Source of the DNA: Epichloe hybrida
Lineage: Eukaryota; Ascomycota; Sordariomycetes; Hypocreales; Clavicipitaceae
Length of the DNA stretch: 64,000 nt
Direction of reading: 5' to 3'
Assembly (NCBI GenBank): GCA_019022495.1
Contig: JAFEKR010000009.1
Coordinates: 1,860,001-1,924,000, forward strand
The stretch's first letter is position 1, and every line of letters starts with the position of its first letter. The notes below the pieces were generated by a model. That model was not told the origin of the DNA, did no database searches, and saw only the letters and a list, made by a program, of their open reading frames with translations. The position numbers and the translations under genes are program-made. Shown here piece after piece: positions 49,927 through 61,009 of this stretch.

Positions 49927-52440
49927 TAGAGGCTCGGACTAGTGACGCCCCGAGGGGAACTAACTAGATAACACAAGGATAATAGGGATAGTACTATAGA
50001 CCTAGCGTGGGTAACCCTAGATATCTAAGTCTACTATAAAGAAGTAAAAGACCTCACTAAATCTAACTATATCCTATAGCTAATTAGCATCTTCACTAGC
50101 CTATAAGATAATATCCTATAAGCCCTTAGACACATATAGAATATAATAGATAAACTATACGTAAAGGCAAAGGTAGTAGTATGCTTTTAACCTAAAAACG
50201 CCCTAGATTTATAAGATAAAGAAGGGATAGACATATATACTACCTAGCTTATTATAAACCTTTAATAAATAGCGGATAAGGTAGCCCTATAGAAGCCCTA
50301 GGGGCTCCCTAGCCTAGAGGTATAGTAGTTAAGGATAGGTAAAGAGGTAGTTACTAAAGCTAGATAAGTAAAGAGATAATAAAGATAATAGAGAATAGAA
50401 GTAAACTAGTAAGCTTATACTAAGGTAAATAAGGACTAAGAATAAGTTATTAAAACTAAGAGAAGAAATATATAAAGAGATACCTTATAAAAGGCTAATA
50501 TATAGAGAAAGAATAAGGGAGTGTAAAGACTAGAGAGATAAGCCTAGCTTTAAAGCTAGGCCCCCCTAGAACTACCTAGGCTACTAGAGCTAAAAAAGAC
50601 TAAAAATAACCTAAACTTAGCTACTATATATAAGGATAAAGTAAGTATACTAGCACTAAGGTTTTTCCCTAAGCCTATAGTAAACCTTTTCTAAATCCTA
50701 GACTTTACCTTCCTAGAGCTAAATAACACACTATTCCTAGATAATAACTAGTTTAAACTAGAAGAGATATTAGATATTATATTAGATATAGCTAGCTAGA
50801 AAGCACTAGGTAATAATAAGCTCCTAGTAAGCCTTATTAAGGCCTATAATAAGCTAGTAAAAGAAGCTATAGTTTAGCTTCTAAATACTATCCTTAAAGT
50901 AAGGTATTTCCTAGCCTAATTCTAGATTACTAGAGTAATAGTAATTAGGAAACTAGGTAAGATAATAAAAGAGATAAGAAGGGCTAATACTTAGAGGCCT
51001 ATTTTCTTACTAAATATTATAGGAAAAATTATAGAAGTAGTAATTATAAAGTAACTTATAGCCTTTACTAAGGTAAAAGGACTTCTCCTAAAGCTATAAA
51101 TAAGGAATAGGATAAATAGGTTAATAAAGACTATAATTAGGGTCTTAGTAAAGTGTATAAGAGAGGCCTAGAGTAAGGGTAAAATTACCTTACTTACCTA
51201 GATAAATATCTTATTTACTTTTAATAGAGTTAGTTACTTATACCTAATTTACTTACTAATTCTAATAAGAATCCCTTACTAGCTAATAGCTATAATATAA
51301 AGCTTTCTAGCAAATAAAATAAGCTAGCTTAGCTTTAATAAAGAACTCTCTAGACCCTTTAAGATTAAGGCTAGTACCTTATAAGAATCTTCTCTTTTAC
51401 TAATTCTCTTTTTTCTTTACTTTATAAAACTTTACATATACCTTTAGGCTATCCTAGGTATAATAGTAATTAGATTTGCTAATAATATAAATATTATAGT
51501 ATTTAGTAAAAACATAGCGTAAACCTAGAGAAAACTTAAGGCTACTTAGAAGATTTATAAGAAATAGGTAAAAGAGATAGAAGTAAAGTTTAACCTAGTA
51601 AAAACTAAACTTATACACTTTAGTAAGGCTTATAGGCCCCTATAGGCTAGGGTCTAGCTTAGTATAGAGAAAATAGCGCTAATAAAGGTATACTAATTCC
51701 TTAGGGTATAGGTAAATAGGAAACTTAACTAAAGCGCTTATAAGAATATCCTTAAGGGAAAACTAGCCTAGTAGTAGCTTACACTCTTTATATTAGTGGC
51801 GTTAGTATAAGGCATTAGCTTTAGAGATACCTAGCTTATATATACATAGGTAGTCTAGCCTATTCTTACCTATAGGGTAAGTACTTACTATACCCTAACT
51901 AAGAAGGGAGGAAAACTATAAGGAATAGTTAGAAGTTTTATAGTAAACTAATTAACCTATCTTTAGACTATAGCTAGAGCATTTAAGGCTATACTAATTA
52001 CTTAGCTAGAAGTTAAAACCTATATCCCCCCCCTAGACCTTTACTTAAATAAGATAAAGCAAAAGTTTAAGGAAAGGATTATACTTAGTAAAATAACAAA
52101 TAAAATACAGGCTATAGCTAACTTAGTGTAAATAGTACTATAATATAGAAAAAAACCCTTACTTACTAATAATAAACTAGATATATAACTATATAAGGAG
52201 TGAAAGAAAAGATAAGAAAACTAGCATTCTAATAGGTAATAAAGATAATATAGGCATAGGAGAGAGCTAATAGAGAACTACCTGCTTACTTATAACCTAA
52301 AGGAAATCTAGAAATTCCACACTAGGCTTAATAAGCATATCTCCTCTATAATAGTATAATTACATATAGGAAAGATTAGCCTTAATAAGTGTTAAAAATA
52401 AGACCTATTTTTAGCCCTTTTCTAGTTAAAGGACCTTTCT
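49927..52440 (+). pseudogene. Tad-like LINE: reverse transcriptase to C-terminus
   Basis: Non-LTR reverse transcriptase read through stops. QRPIFLLNIIGKIIEVVI near 50995-51050 matches the R-P-I-S-L-L-N-x-x-G-K box. LLLILFFLYFIKLYIYLQAI near 51400-51450 matches S-P-x-L-F-x-x-Y. The catalytic box reads RFANNINIIVF at about 51471-51505 (F-A-D-D with both Asp changed to Asn). KLIHFSKAYRP near 51610 and VVQPILTYRVSTYYT near 51850 follow in family order, then PPLDLYLNKIK near 52030 and IVQLHIGKISLNK near 52355-52395. No endonuclease was recognised upstream of the RT, so the 5' end is probably truncated. The start adjoins a T-run of a hAT-like element; the 3' end is lost at about 52440. No poly(A) tail was found. 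Confidence 0.85.
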
Positions 52441-53474
52441 ATTACTAGCTTGCATCGCAAGCCTAATAGCTGCACTGCAGCTGTTAACGGTCGCGAAGGT
52501 AGCTATTAATGGCTACGTCGCAGCTATTAACAGCTGCGACTAACCGTGTGAATAACTAATCTAAATCAATTATTAATTATGGATTATTTAATTGCGTTAT
52601 GGCTACAAGCGCAGCTATAACCATAGCGCCACTAGTAATTAGGTAAGCTAGGGTGACGTAAGCAGGTTACCCTATAGCTATCTTTAATAGCGATTTTCTC
52701 TTTAACTAGAGGTTATATAAAAGTCTTACATATAGCAAATTAAAGCTAGAAGATAAGGCTTTTATTTTATGTAGGAATATTTTTTAGACTAAAATTTGGT
52801 GCATATAGGTTGCTAGTTTGTATGGTAGTGAGTCGATTTTTTGGATTTTACATATAAATGAATTTTGCGGAAAATAAAAAGTGGCCTATAAGACCTCTTT
52901 GGCAGTCCGGATTTACTAATACGGTTAGTAGGTATATAAGAGGAAGAAGATCTTTTTAATCTAGCTAGATAGCTAGGCCTCTTAATCTAACAGCCGCATT
53001 GCCCGTATAACGTCACTAAAATCAATTCTATTAGTATATAAGATATCGTAAAAGTCATCTAGATTGAATTCTATTAGTTAATAACTGCCGAAACCTTCCG
53101 TTGCGTTGCGTTAAATATTTCAACGTGGTGGTTCTACTGGTCCCTGACCGTAGAGCCGCACCTGTACAGCTGTTGCCAGCCGGCAACTAGCTCCCTACAT
53201 TTCAAAAATAAGTTCCTCTTCTAAAGGCACGTTTCTAGGGTGGCTTTGCCCCTATATAGCTACGGTTATATAGTTAAAGACTAGTACTATATAATTATTA
53301 ACTATGCTAACTATAACTATAGACACCCCTAAATAAGATAGCCTAGAGATATATAGGAGGTAAGGCTAGCCCTAGATAATCCCCTAAAGGCAAGATATAT
53401 TATAAAGTAATTCCTTAGTATAAGAAGACTTTAATACTATATATTAGCGTAAGACCTAGCCTTTAGTTAATATA
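52441..53474. other. Segment with little RIP, unidentified
   Basis: From about 52450 to 53250 the base composition changes sharply: CA, TG and CG are common and the TpA excess disappears. No continuous reading frame or RNA gene could be recognised. An inverted repeat, GCAGCTGTTAA at 52477-52487 and its complement at 52527-52537, encloses a second one (GTAGC and GCTAC, about 52499-52516). TATATAAAAG at 52715-52724 could be a TATA box. After about 53250 the sequence becomes AT-rich again up to repeat E2. It could be single-copy host sequence or a transposon present in too few copies to be mutated. Confidence 0.5.
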
Positions 53475-53806
53475 AACTAGGGGAGGATCTAGGCTACCCT
53501 AGAGGTAACTAAACTAACTAATAAATAGACACTATAAATAACTAAAGAGAGGCACTAGGTAAAATAGTATAGCTATAGAGGTAGGCTAAATATAAGGCGA
53601 AATTACACTATAATAGGAAGACTATAGGTCTAGAATAGTTATTAGATTAATTTTAAGTTAAAAAGCTATAGGTATTATTTTACACTAGCTTATTACTGCC
53701 CCTTTACTAACCTAGAATTAGCCCTATTTCTCCTTAGGAATAGGGATTATATTCTCTATTACCTTACTCTTACCCTTAGCTAATAGGCTAGTAGCTAAAA
53801 GCTAGT

Positions 53807-54023
53807 TGTTATGGACTGGCCCCTAGGCGACTGCAATAGGGCGTCGATATAGTATTAAGAGACTTAAGGAGAAAGGAGGAAGGGTAAGAGGCTATCCCTA
53901 GTGGTGCCCCTTATACCCCCTTAGCTACTTATATAAGCCTCCTTTCCTCGCCCTAACTGCTTTTACTAGTCCTTTCTCTAACTACTATACAAACAATGCT
54001 TAGGCAAAGCCTAAGCCCTTACA
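53807..54023 (-). repeat. 3' LTR of F
   Basis: 217 bp, starting TGTTATGGACTGG and ending AGCCCTTACA; partner 60793-61009. An internal palindrome GCTTAGGCAAAGCCTAAGC lies at 53998-54016 near its end. Confidence 0.95.
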
Positions 54024-54534
54024 TATGCCCTTACTTACCTATTATTAACAAGCTCCCCTCTGCATTAACCCCTAGCAATATGCGTAACACTTACATTATA
54101 TATGCCCTTAGTTATTATAATAAAAACTATCCTTACTAATAGCTGTCTGTGAAGCGTCTAATAGGCACTTGCCCCACTGCCTTATTATTTGTTGTAGTAA
54201 CCCCCCTGCTTCTAGGTGTTGTTTTGTAGTGCGTATAACACATTCGCCCTGCTAATAGGTTATTTATTATGAATAATTGCCCTACCCCTACTTGTTACGT
54301 GTAACACATTCGCCCTACTAATAGGTTTGTTTATTGTGAATAATTACCCCACCCCCACCTGTTTATAGTACACCTAATATAGGTGTGACTTCTACTATAA
54401 ATATCCTACTTTAGCTTATACTTATCTTACTTTCCCCTTTATATAACACTATCCTTCTGTTATTACGAACCTATTACGCCTTCCTTATTATCTTATTAGT
54501 CCTCTCTTTCTAAATAATTATTTTCTTTGCTAAA
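54024..54534 (+). promoter_or_regulatory. Leader of the F antisense frame, with 66-bp duplication and TATA-like site
   Basis: Non-coding tract between the 3' LTR and the plus-strand ATG. It holds two tandem copies of a 66-bp unit (starts 54232 and 54298) with the shared core AACACATTCGCCCT. TTTATATAAC at 54438-54447, about 90 bp before the ATG, is a plausible TATA box; CTATAAATATCC is at 54399-54410. Pyrimidine-rich tracts dominate the plus strand here, as is common in fungal promoters. Promoter function is inferred from position only. Confidence 0.45.
54232..54363. repeat. 66-bp tandem duplication in F
   Basis: Two copies offset by 66 bp share CGTRTAACACATTCGCCCT and GAATAATTRCCC; differences are mainly transitions. 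It lies upstream of the antisense frame. Confidence 0.85.
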
Positions 54535-55752
54535 ATGCCTTAACGCCACACTAACGCTCCTGCTCCTACGGCTCTAGCTACTATAGGAGTAGCCGCCCCT
54601 GCCACGCTAATGTCCTGTTTTATTAGCAAGTACCTTATGGAGGGAAACTCTAATAATAAACAGTATACTACGCTTAAAACGGTCTAGCATCCCTGCGGTC
54701 CTTATATTAAACAGGCTCTTACCACTAGTGTGTTAAACTATTGTCTACCCTAAAGCAAGGAGTTATGTCCTCTGTGTTAGTAGCATTATATTACCTACGT
54801 ATAGCACACTAGGCTTTTATTCGCTAACCTATAACTCTAACGTGCCCTTAAGGATCTTAAGGCTAAAATTACTATAGGCATATATATTATTAAGCCTAGA
54901 GTCCCTAAGACTATGACTACAAAGAAAAAGATGCCTATCTTATTATAGAGATACTGCTATCTTGTTAGTCATTAGAACGCTCTCCTTAACTAGGCGCAAT
55001 TTAACCTGGCTCCTATATGCTTAGCTCTTAGGGCATCTCTAGCCACGGACGCCCCTGCAACAAACATAACTAGCCTTAATATTATCCCCTTTATTAGCGC
55101 TAGCCCTTTAGCTAGTCGTAGCATGGCACAGTTTATGCAGTAAGTTGCTAGCGTTTTATTCTAGCAGAACTAATAGGTTATTAGCGGCCTAAATGCTATG
55201 CGCGAAGAAATGCGCGAATAGTTTGCTACCCTTATCTAGGCGCTTACCCCCTATTATTATAGTAGGAACTAACACTGTTGTTATATTACTAAGTTAGGTA
55301 ATAACTCCCCTTCCTATTATTGCTAGCGGCCTACCTATCTCCCCTCTAAGTTAGAGTTAGCTAGTTCTCCTCCTAAACACGCCCCTAGAAACCCTAGAGC
55401 TAGCTAGCCTCTAGCTAGAAATAATATTCCTTATCCTAGTGGGACCACTATCCTTACTTATTATCCCCCCCCTCGCGCTCTGGTTACACCTCCGCTTACG
55501 TACACTCTATACGCTAACCTTACCTATACTGTCTAGAACCTGGGTTATGTCCCTAGTAGATAACTCTTTATGCTATAGCTATTGCTAGGCAAACGTGCTG
55601 CGGCCGCATTAGTGGAGTACTAACTCTAAACAGAGGTAGCATGCGCTTACACGAACTCTCCTATTAATTTAGATAAAGACTTAGAGAATAATTATTCCCT
55701 CTAAGTGGTGGTAGTAGACTGTGATATGTTAGCGTCTTAGATATGTGTGTAA
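54535..55752 (+). pseudogene. F antisense reading frame (unknown, about 405 residues)
   Basis: From the ATG at 54535 one frame runs to TAA at 55750-55752 on the strand opposite to gag-pol. The internal stops are TAG or TAA and fit Gln or Trp codons, as expected of a RIP-damaged gene. The predicted product has a Cys pair CPLC at residues 78-81, a basic stretch TTKKKMP near residue 130, a helical segment with NAMREEMREQF near residues 225-240 and a Pro-rich part YYPPPRALVTPPLTY near residue 310. Pol ends on the other strand at about 55770-55790, so the two genes meet tail to tail. No signal peptide or membrane helix was seen and I recognise no family. The Cys pair with upstream Cys could be a degenerate zinc finger. 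Status as a real gene is likely but not proven. Confidence 0.6.
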
Positions 55753-55769
55753 GTCTTTATAGGTAAATG

Positions 55770-58700
55770 AGTTTTCTAAAATTAACTTAGTCTGTTATTA
55801 TATTGTGTATCTCCCTATTCTGCCTTAAACTTATTAAGGGCTTGCGTCTATGCTATGTTCTCTAATGGTTCTTATATAGGCTATATATAGCCTGCTTACT
55901 TAACAAGTACATTATGTCTTTTGCCTCGGCCTGGGGCGTTCTAAGCCACTAGGATTCGCTTAACCTAGTATTCCTTAACGAGTTTATTATTACCCTTTGC
56001 AGGGACTTATTCTGGTCCTAGATAGGAGTCCTAGAGCTTCTAACTAGGGAGAGGGTCCTCCGCAGCGTGTTTAATAAGGTCTACGTGGAATACTAGGTGA
56101 ATGCCTCTTAGGACGTTAAGCTATACTGTGAGTAGTGTTAGGACTTCTATGACTATATACTTTGCTGCCACCTAATTAAGTTTCTGTAAGGGGTAATTAG
56201 TTTTAATGTTTTTAAGTAAAAGCTATACCTTATCTTTAACCTAGAATTATTCCGCTAGCTAACGCAAAGCAGACGTGGCGTCCTGCTGCCTTTATTATAC
56301 ATAGGCTATTATGGCTTGTGCTAGATAAGTACCCTCCTAGAGGTGCTTAAGAAACCGCACTACTTGCCCCTTTAGTGTTATTGTAGAAGCAAACGTATCT
56401 GGCAGTGACTAGACTAGCTCTAGATTATAGCCGTGTAGTAGCTTGTTAGGGCTAACTCCTGTTATAGAAGATAGCCTGTTATTGATTGTAAGCTAGCAAG
56501 CAGCTAGATATTCTAGCTAGTTAAACTGCGAGAAGGAGACTATAACACGTAGTATTGCCTGCACCTCTTGGTTTGCTTACTTAGTGCTGCCGTTAGTCTA
56601 TGGGTGGTGTGATGTGAAAAGTAACTAATTAATCCTAACTAGGGAGCATAATGTTATCTAAAACTTTCCTAACTAATCTAAGCCGCGATCCGTGATGATT
56701 AATTAAGGAAACCCCCTAAACCGCTACTAAACCATTTTAAACCTCTCCGCACATTCCTTGGCTCCTATAGAAGTTATAGCCTTGAGCTGGACGAATTTGG
56801 AGAGTTAATCTATGATAACCATTAGGTATTATGGTTTCTCTAGGGATAGTGCTAGTAGGTTTGTTATAAAGTTAATAGAGATCTGTGACTAGAACTAGTT
56901 AGGGATAGGTAAAGGCTTTAGTAAGCCTTAGCGATGTTAATGGCTCTTATAACTACTATAGCAGTGATAGTTACGGACAAACCTAGCGATATCTTGTAAT
57001 ATCCTGTCCCAGTGAAACTGCTGTTATAAGATTTAGAACGTGGTGTTACAGCCTAGGTGCCCTACTACTGGCGAATCGTGGCATTGCTGTATTAGGGTTA
57101 TTGTAAGAGGCTCCTAAGCTAGGACCTAGGTATGGCCCCTAAACTGGAGCGCCCTGTAAGCGCTTATGGAACAATCTGCTACCTGCTCCCTTATAAGTGC
57201 CTTAATAGGAAACCTCCGGGCCCCTTCCTAGACGGCCCTTAATTAGATGCTATACGTAGGGTTAGAGATAATAGCCTAGTCCTATAAGGTCTAAAGGTGT
57301 TTAGTGGCAAAGAGGACCCTACTAGCTAGTGGTAGCGCTGTGCCACTATTGTCCCGCTGTTTGTCTAGTATTAGCAAGAGTTATGTAATAGTAATAGGTT
57401 ATAGGATATGTCCTGTTCTAGAGGTTGCCCCTTCCTAGTCCTATTCCCTTTAAGAAAGAGCATTAGGCTGCTACGCCTGCGTACTAGGTCTATACTAGAG
57501 GTGGAAATTAAATAGCGCGAGTGTGTCCGCCCATTAAGCTTACTATTCTGACATTAACCGGGGAGTCGTAAAGTACTCTAGGTTCTTATAGTCTATGTAG
57601 ATCGTGAATGGACTAGAAACGCCCTATAGCTTAGCTAACTATGCCTTAAGGCATAAGATAATTGCTAATAATTCCTTGTCGTGAATTATATAGTTCTTTT
57701 ATAAGGACATAAGGCTAGTGGAGTGGTAGGTAACCGGGTATATAACGCTATCCTGGCCTTATTAGGAAAGGCATTCTCTAATGGCCGTTCCTAAATAATT
57801 AGCTTCTATTACTGTAGGGAGATCTAGATCCTATTGTGCTAGTATTAGGTACGTAATGAAGGCGTCTTTTAACCTATTAAAGGCATTATTCTCTTCAGGC
57901 CCCTATTAAAAAGGGATATTCTTCTTAGTTAATTATATTAGCGGTGCCGCTAGTTCTGAAAAGTTGCCAATGAAGTCACGGTAGAAGTTAGCAAACCCTA
58001 GGAAGCTATAGACCCCCCGAAGTTTTATTAGGGCTGCCTATTCCCTAATAGCCACGACCTTTACTAGATCTAGATGAATAGAACGTCCTGCTGTGATAAT
58101 GTATTCTAGGTATTAAACCTCCTTCACTGCAAACACAGACTTATTAAGGTCTAAGTACAACCCCGTGGCCCTTAGGTAGCCTAATATTACCTAAACCTTA
58201 GCCATATAGTCTTTCCTTAATCCCCCTAAGTAAACTAAGACATTATCTAAGTACACCGTGATAAAATCCCCTAATACATCCCCTAAGGACTTATTAATAT
58301 AAAGTTAGAACGTCACTAGTGCGCTAGCTAGGCTAAAGGGGCAAACTAGCCACTTAAACAGCCTAAACCTAGTTCGGAACGCTATTAGGTGCTCCTAGCC
58401 CTTAGCAATCCGTAGCTTATAAAACGCTACGCGAACATCTACCTTTATAAACTAGCGCGCCTAGGATAAGGAATAGAGTGTCTCCTTAATTAATAGGAGA
58501 GGATAGTGATCCTATGCTATTATCTTATTAAGAGCGCGGTAGTCTACGCAAAAACGCTAACCCCTATTAGCCTTTTTAACAAGGAGGACTAGAGCCACAG
58601 CTAATAATAAGCTAGCACGGATCTAACCCTTGTCTATTAAGTCCGTGATCTAGTGTCTAACCTCTAGAAGCTAGTCCCTTAGCATGTTATATAGCGGTCC

Positions 58701-59450
58701 CTAAGGGAGCGTTAGTTTGGACCCGTCCTGATTCTTGCGCAAGCGTATATGGTGATTAAGGGACCCCTAATAAGGAGGTAGGCTATTAGCTCTAGCCTTA
58801 TTAAAAAGGTCTGCGAAGTTAGCTAACTCCTTAGGTAACGTTAACGTGTCTAGGCTATTAGGTTTTATCTTAGGCGCTATGATCTATAGTACTGTTATTA
58901 TCTCCCTAAGGCTTGTGGCAATAAACGTTACGGAAGTGTCCCTCCTACGGTGTGCCTAGCGCGCTTCCGTGGTATATAAGGACCTGATAATCCCCTGTAC
59001 TAGAGTCTCCACCCCACGCGCAGAGGCTTTAGAGACGCATAAGCCCTTTACCGCTTTAATAACTAATTGCTGTTTTGCTACGTGAATGACCACGTTGCGA
59101 TGTTCTAGCCATGGCATCCTAAGTATGACGTCTTATGTTAGGCCTAGGATAATATATAAATACACTAATAACTCCTAGCTATTAATGTCTATTCTAGTGC
59201 GTACTATATAGGTAATTAAGGAGGTGTCCTCCTATACCCTCTTTCCCCTCCTTTCCGTTTCTACTATAGTCTAGACACGCCTCCTCTTTAGTAACTATAT
59301 AAGCTCTAGGCTAAACTGTTTCGCTGCTAACTTGCTTATAGCACTATAATAATCGTAACCATAATTAATTTAGACATTAATATAATAATATATATTAAAG
59401 AGTATAGGAATTAAGAATAGCGGATAGTCTATGTATTATGCTATGTCCCG
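55770..59450 (-). pseudogene. F pol: protease region, RT, RNase H, integrase, chromodomain
   Basis: The RT palm reads FITVYLDNVLVY at about 58225-58270 (D-D changed to D-N), with YLGYIITAG near 58100 and [13 protein letters not shown] near 57970-58010. RNase H shows IIHDKELLAI near 57650 and FTIYIDYKNLEYFTTP near 57560-57610. The zinc-binding and core parts of integrase follow at about 56550-57300. The integrase C-terminus (VAAKYIVIEVLTLLTVQLNV, FHVDLIK) lies at about 56060-56190 and a chromodomain with VKRILVAQNAPGRGK and LVKQAGY at about 55840-55960. The frame ends near 55780. Relatively few stops remain, all of the RIP type. Confidence 0.88.
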
Positions 59451-60745
59451 CTCTAACTCTATATAGCTTAAATAGTTATCCTGTGTTATAGTATGTGGTT
59501 AGCCTCCTTGCCCCTGCGTAAGACTCTGCTTAGGGGCTACTTGTTTTCTATAGGGGGAATGTTTACCTCCTTATCTGCGCTTTCCTTATCCGCTCTGTGT
59601 GAGTTAATGCTAACCCGTAGGGGATAGGGTAGGAGGAAGGTGCACTCCTAAATGTAGTGGTCCTTAGATCTACATTATAGGTAGTATCTCTCCTAATGGC
59701 ATTTAGCTAACTCTGCTTCTAATACCTATTTAGCCTGTTATGCGTCTGCGGCTAGCTTTAGACCCTTCTCCTTCTTAACTAGCCTATTCTGTTTTCCTAA
59801 TCGAGTCCCTGCCGCGCGCACCCTAGTCATTAGCGTGTTACCCTTGTGATTAGTCTAAGGTGCGGGTTTAGCTAGTTGCGGTCTGCGTTAGGACTAGTAC
59901 GTATTCTCTATAGTAAGGGCCTTAATATTAACCGCGATCTCACGATACTACGTAATAGCCGTGTGCCACACGTTCTAGCTAACACCCTAGCCCACGCTAA
60001 TTTCCCTTAAACGCTTATTAAGCGCTTGTTAAAGCTTTACTAGCTTTATATTATCCCCCTAATAATCCCCTCCTGCTAATAAGAGCTTCTCTATAAAGCA
60101 AATAAAGAACGTAGAAAATGGCTCCCCTAGGCCCTGCTCTATCTAGTTAAGCTCTATAAGGGCTATCTCCTGCCTGTGTGGATTAGAGAACATAGACCTA
60201 AGGTATTCTAGGAATTTAGCTAGGTTAAAATCGTAAATACTGCCCTATTTAAAGAAAGTAGCTACCTAGGACTAGACTTTAGAGGATAGGTTCTGGTAAA
60301 TGAACATTTACCTATCCTTATTGGTTCTAATAAAGTCCCTGTCCGCCTGTAGCTTATGTTCTATTAGGAACCTCTATGCAGCAAATAAGGCCTTATTACT
60401 ATTATATAGGTCGCCTATAGGGATAGGTTTTTGTTTTACCCTAGGTGTGGTTAAGACTAGGTTAGAGGTAGGAGGCGGAGTAGGGTTTACCATTAGGGTG
60501 TTAGGCTAGGCTATGACAGGTGGTTAGGTTAAGGGTCCTGCGGTGTTTATAGCTACTTATTATCAGAGGCGTGTAAGTTCCGCTATTTGCTTATTAAGTA
60601 TAAGTCAGAGTGTCTTAAATTAGGCCTGTTAAGCTGCTAGTGGTGCTGTGGCATTAGATAGGGGAGTTATTGTCCCCTAGCCAGGTTAGTCTTGTAGTTA
60701 GAGCGTGTCTGCTACATTTATTAATGTATCTATTGGTGTTTCCAT
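59450..60745 (-). pseudogene. F gag with CCHC zinc knuckle
   Basis: The minus-strand ATG at 60745 (METPIDTLINVADTL) lies 48 bp inside the 5' LTR and opens a frame typical of gypsy gag. FLEYLRSMFSNPHRQEIALI near 60150-60215 matches the capsid part, and a zinc knuckle at 59642-59683 reads YLQCRSKDHYIQEC (Q for TAA/TAG), that is C-x2-C-x4-H-x4-C with the first Cys mutated to Tyr. The plus-strand open stretch at 60300-60509 is a shadow of this gene. The junction to protease is not resolved. Confidence 0.8.
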
Positions 60746-60792
60746 TATGTCTTTTAGTAGTTATTAAAAAGGACTAAAGGAAGTCTCTTAAT

Positions 60793-61009
60793 TATTATGG
60801 ACTAGCCCCTAGGCAACTGCAATAGGGCGTTAATATAGTATTAAGAGACTTAAGGAGAAAGGAGGAAGGGTAAGAGGCTATCCCTAGTGGTACCCCTTAT
60901 ACCCCCTTAGCTACTTATGTAAGCCTCCTTTCCTCGCCCTAACTGCTTCTACTAGTCCCTTCTCTAACTGCTGTACGAACAATGCTTAGGCAAAGCCTAA
61001 GCCCTTACA
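60793..61009 (-). repeat. 5' LTR of F
   Basis: 217 bp, partner of 53807-54023. Its outer TG has become TA (TATTATGG). It is followed by the target duplication CTAGT at 61010-61014. Confidence 0.95.

Larger units (their letters stand above)
53807..61009 (-). mobile_element. Complete Ty3/gypsy retrotransposon F
   Basis: 7,203 bp with 217-bp LTRs at 53807-54023 and 60793-61009 (ends TGTTATGG and CCCTTACA) and a perfect 5-bp target duplication CTAGT at 53802-53806 and 61010-61014. Gag and pol run on the minus strand from an ATG at 60745. An additional frame runs on the plus strand at 54535-55752. This is the least mutated element of the window: CA and TG are still common and stops fewer. About a dozen differences were seen between the LTRs, all transitions. 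It is nested in repeat E2, so it is younger than E2. Confidence 0.95.

Noticed and set aside
52800..53200. A 5S rRNA or tRNA gene in the little-mutated segment
   Set aside because: No internal control boxes or cloverleaf could be put together, and the sequence did not resemble fungal 5S rRNA.
60300..60509. Plus-strand open stretch of 69 codons
   Set aside because: It is antisense to F gag, whose minus-strand frame has an ATG, capsid-like segments and a zinc knuckle.
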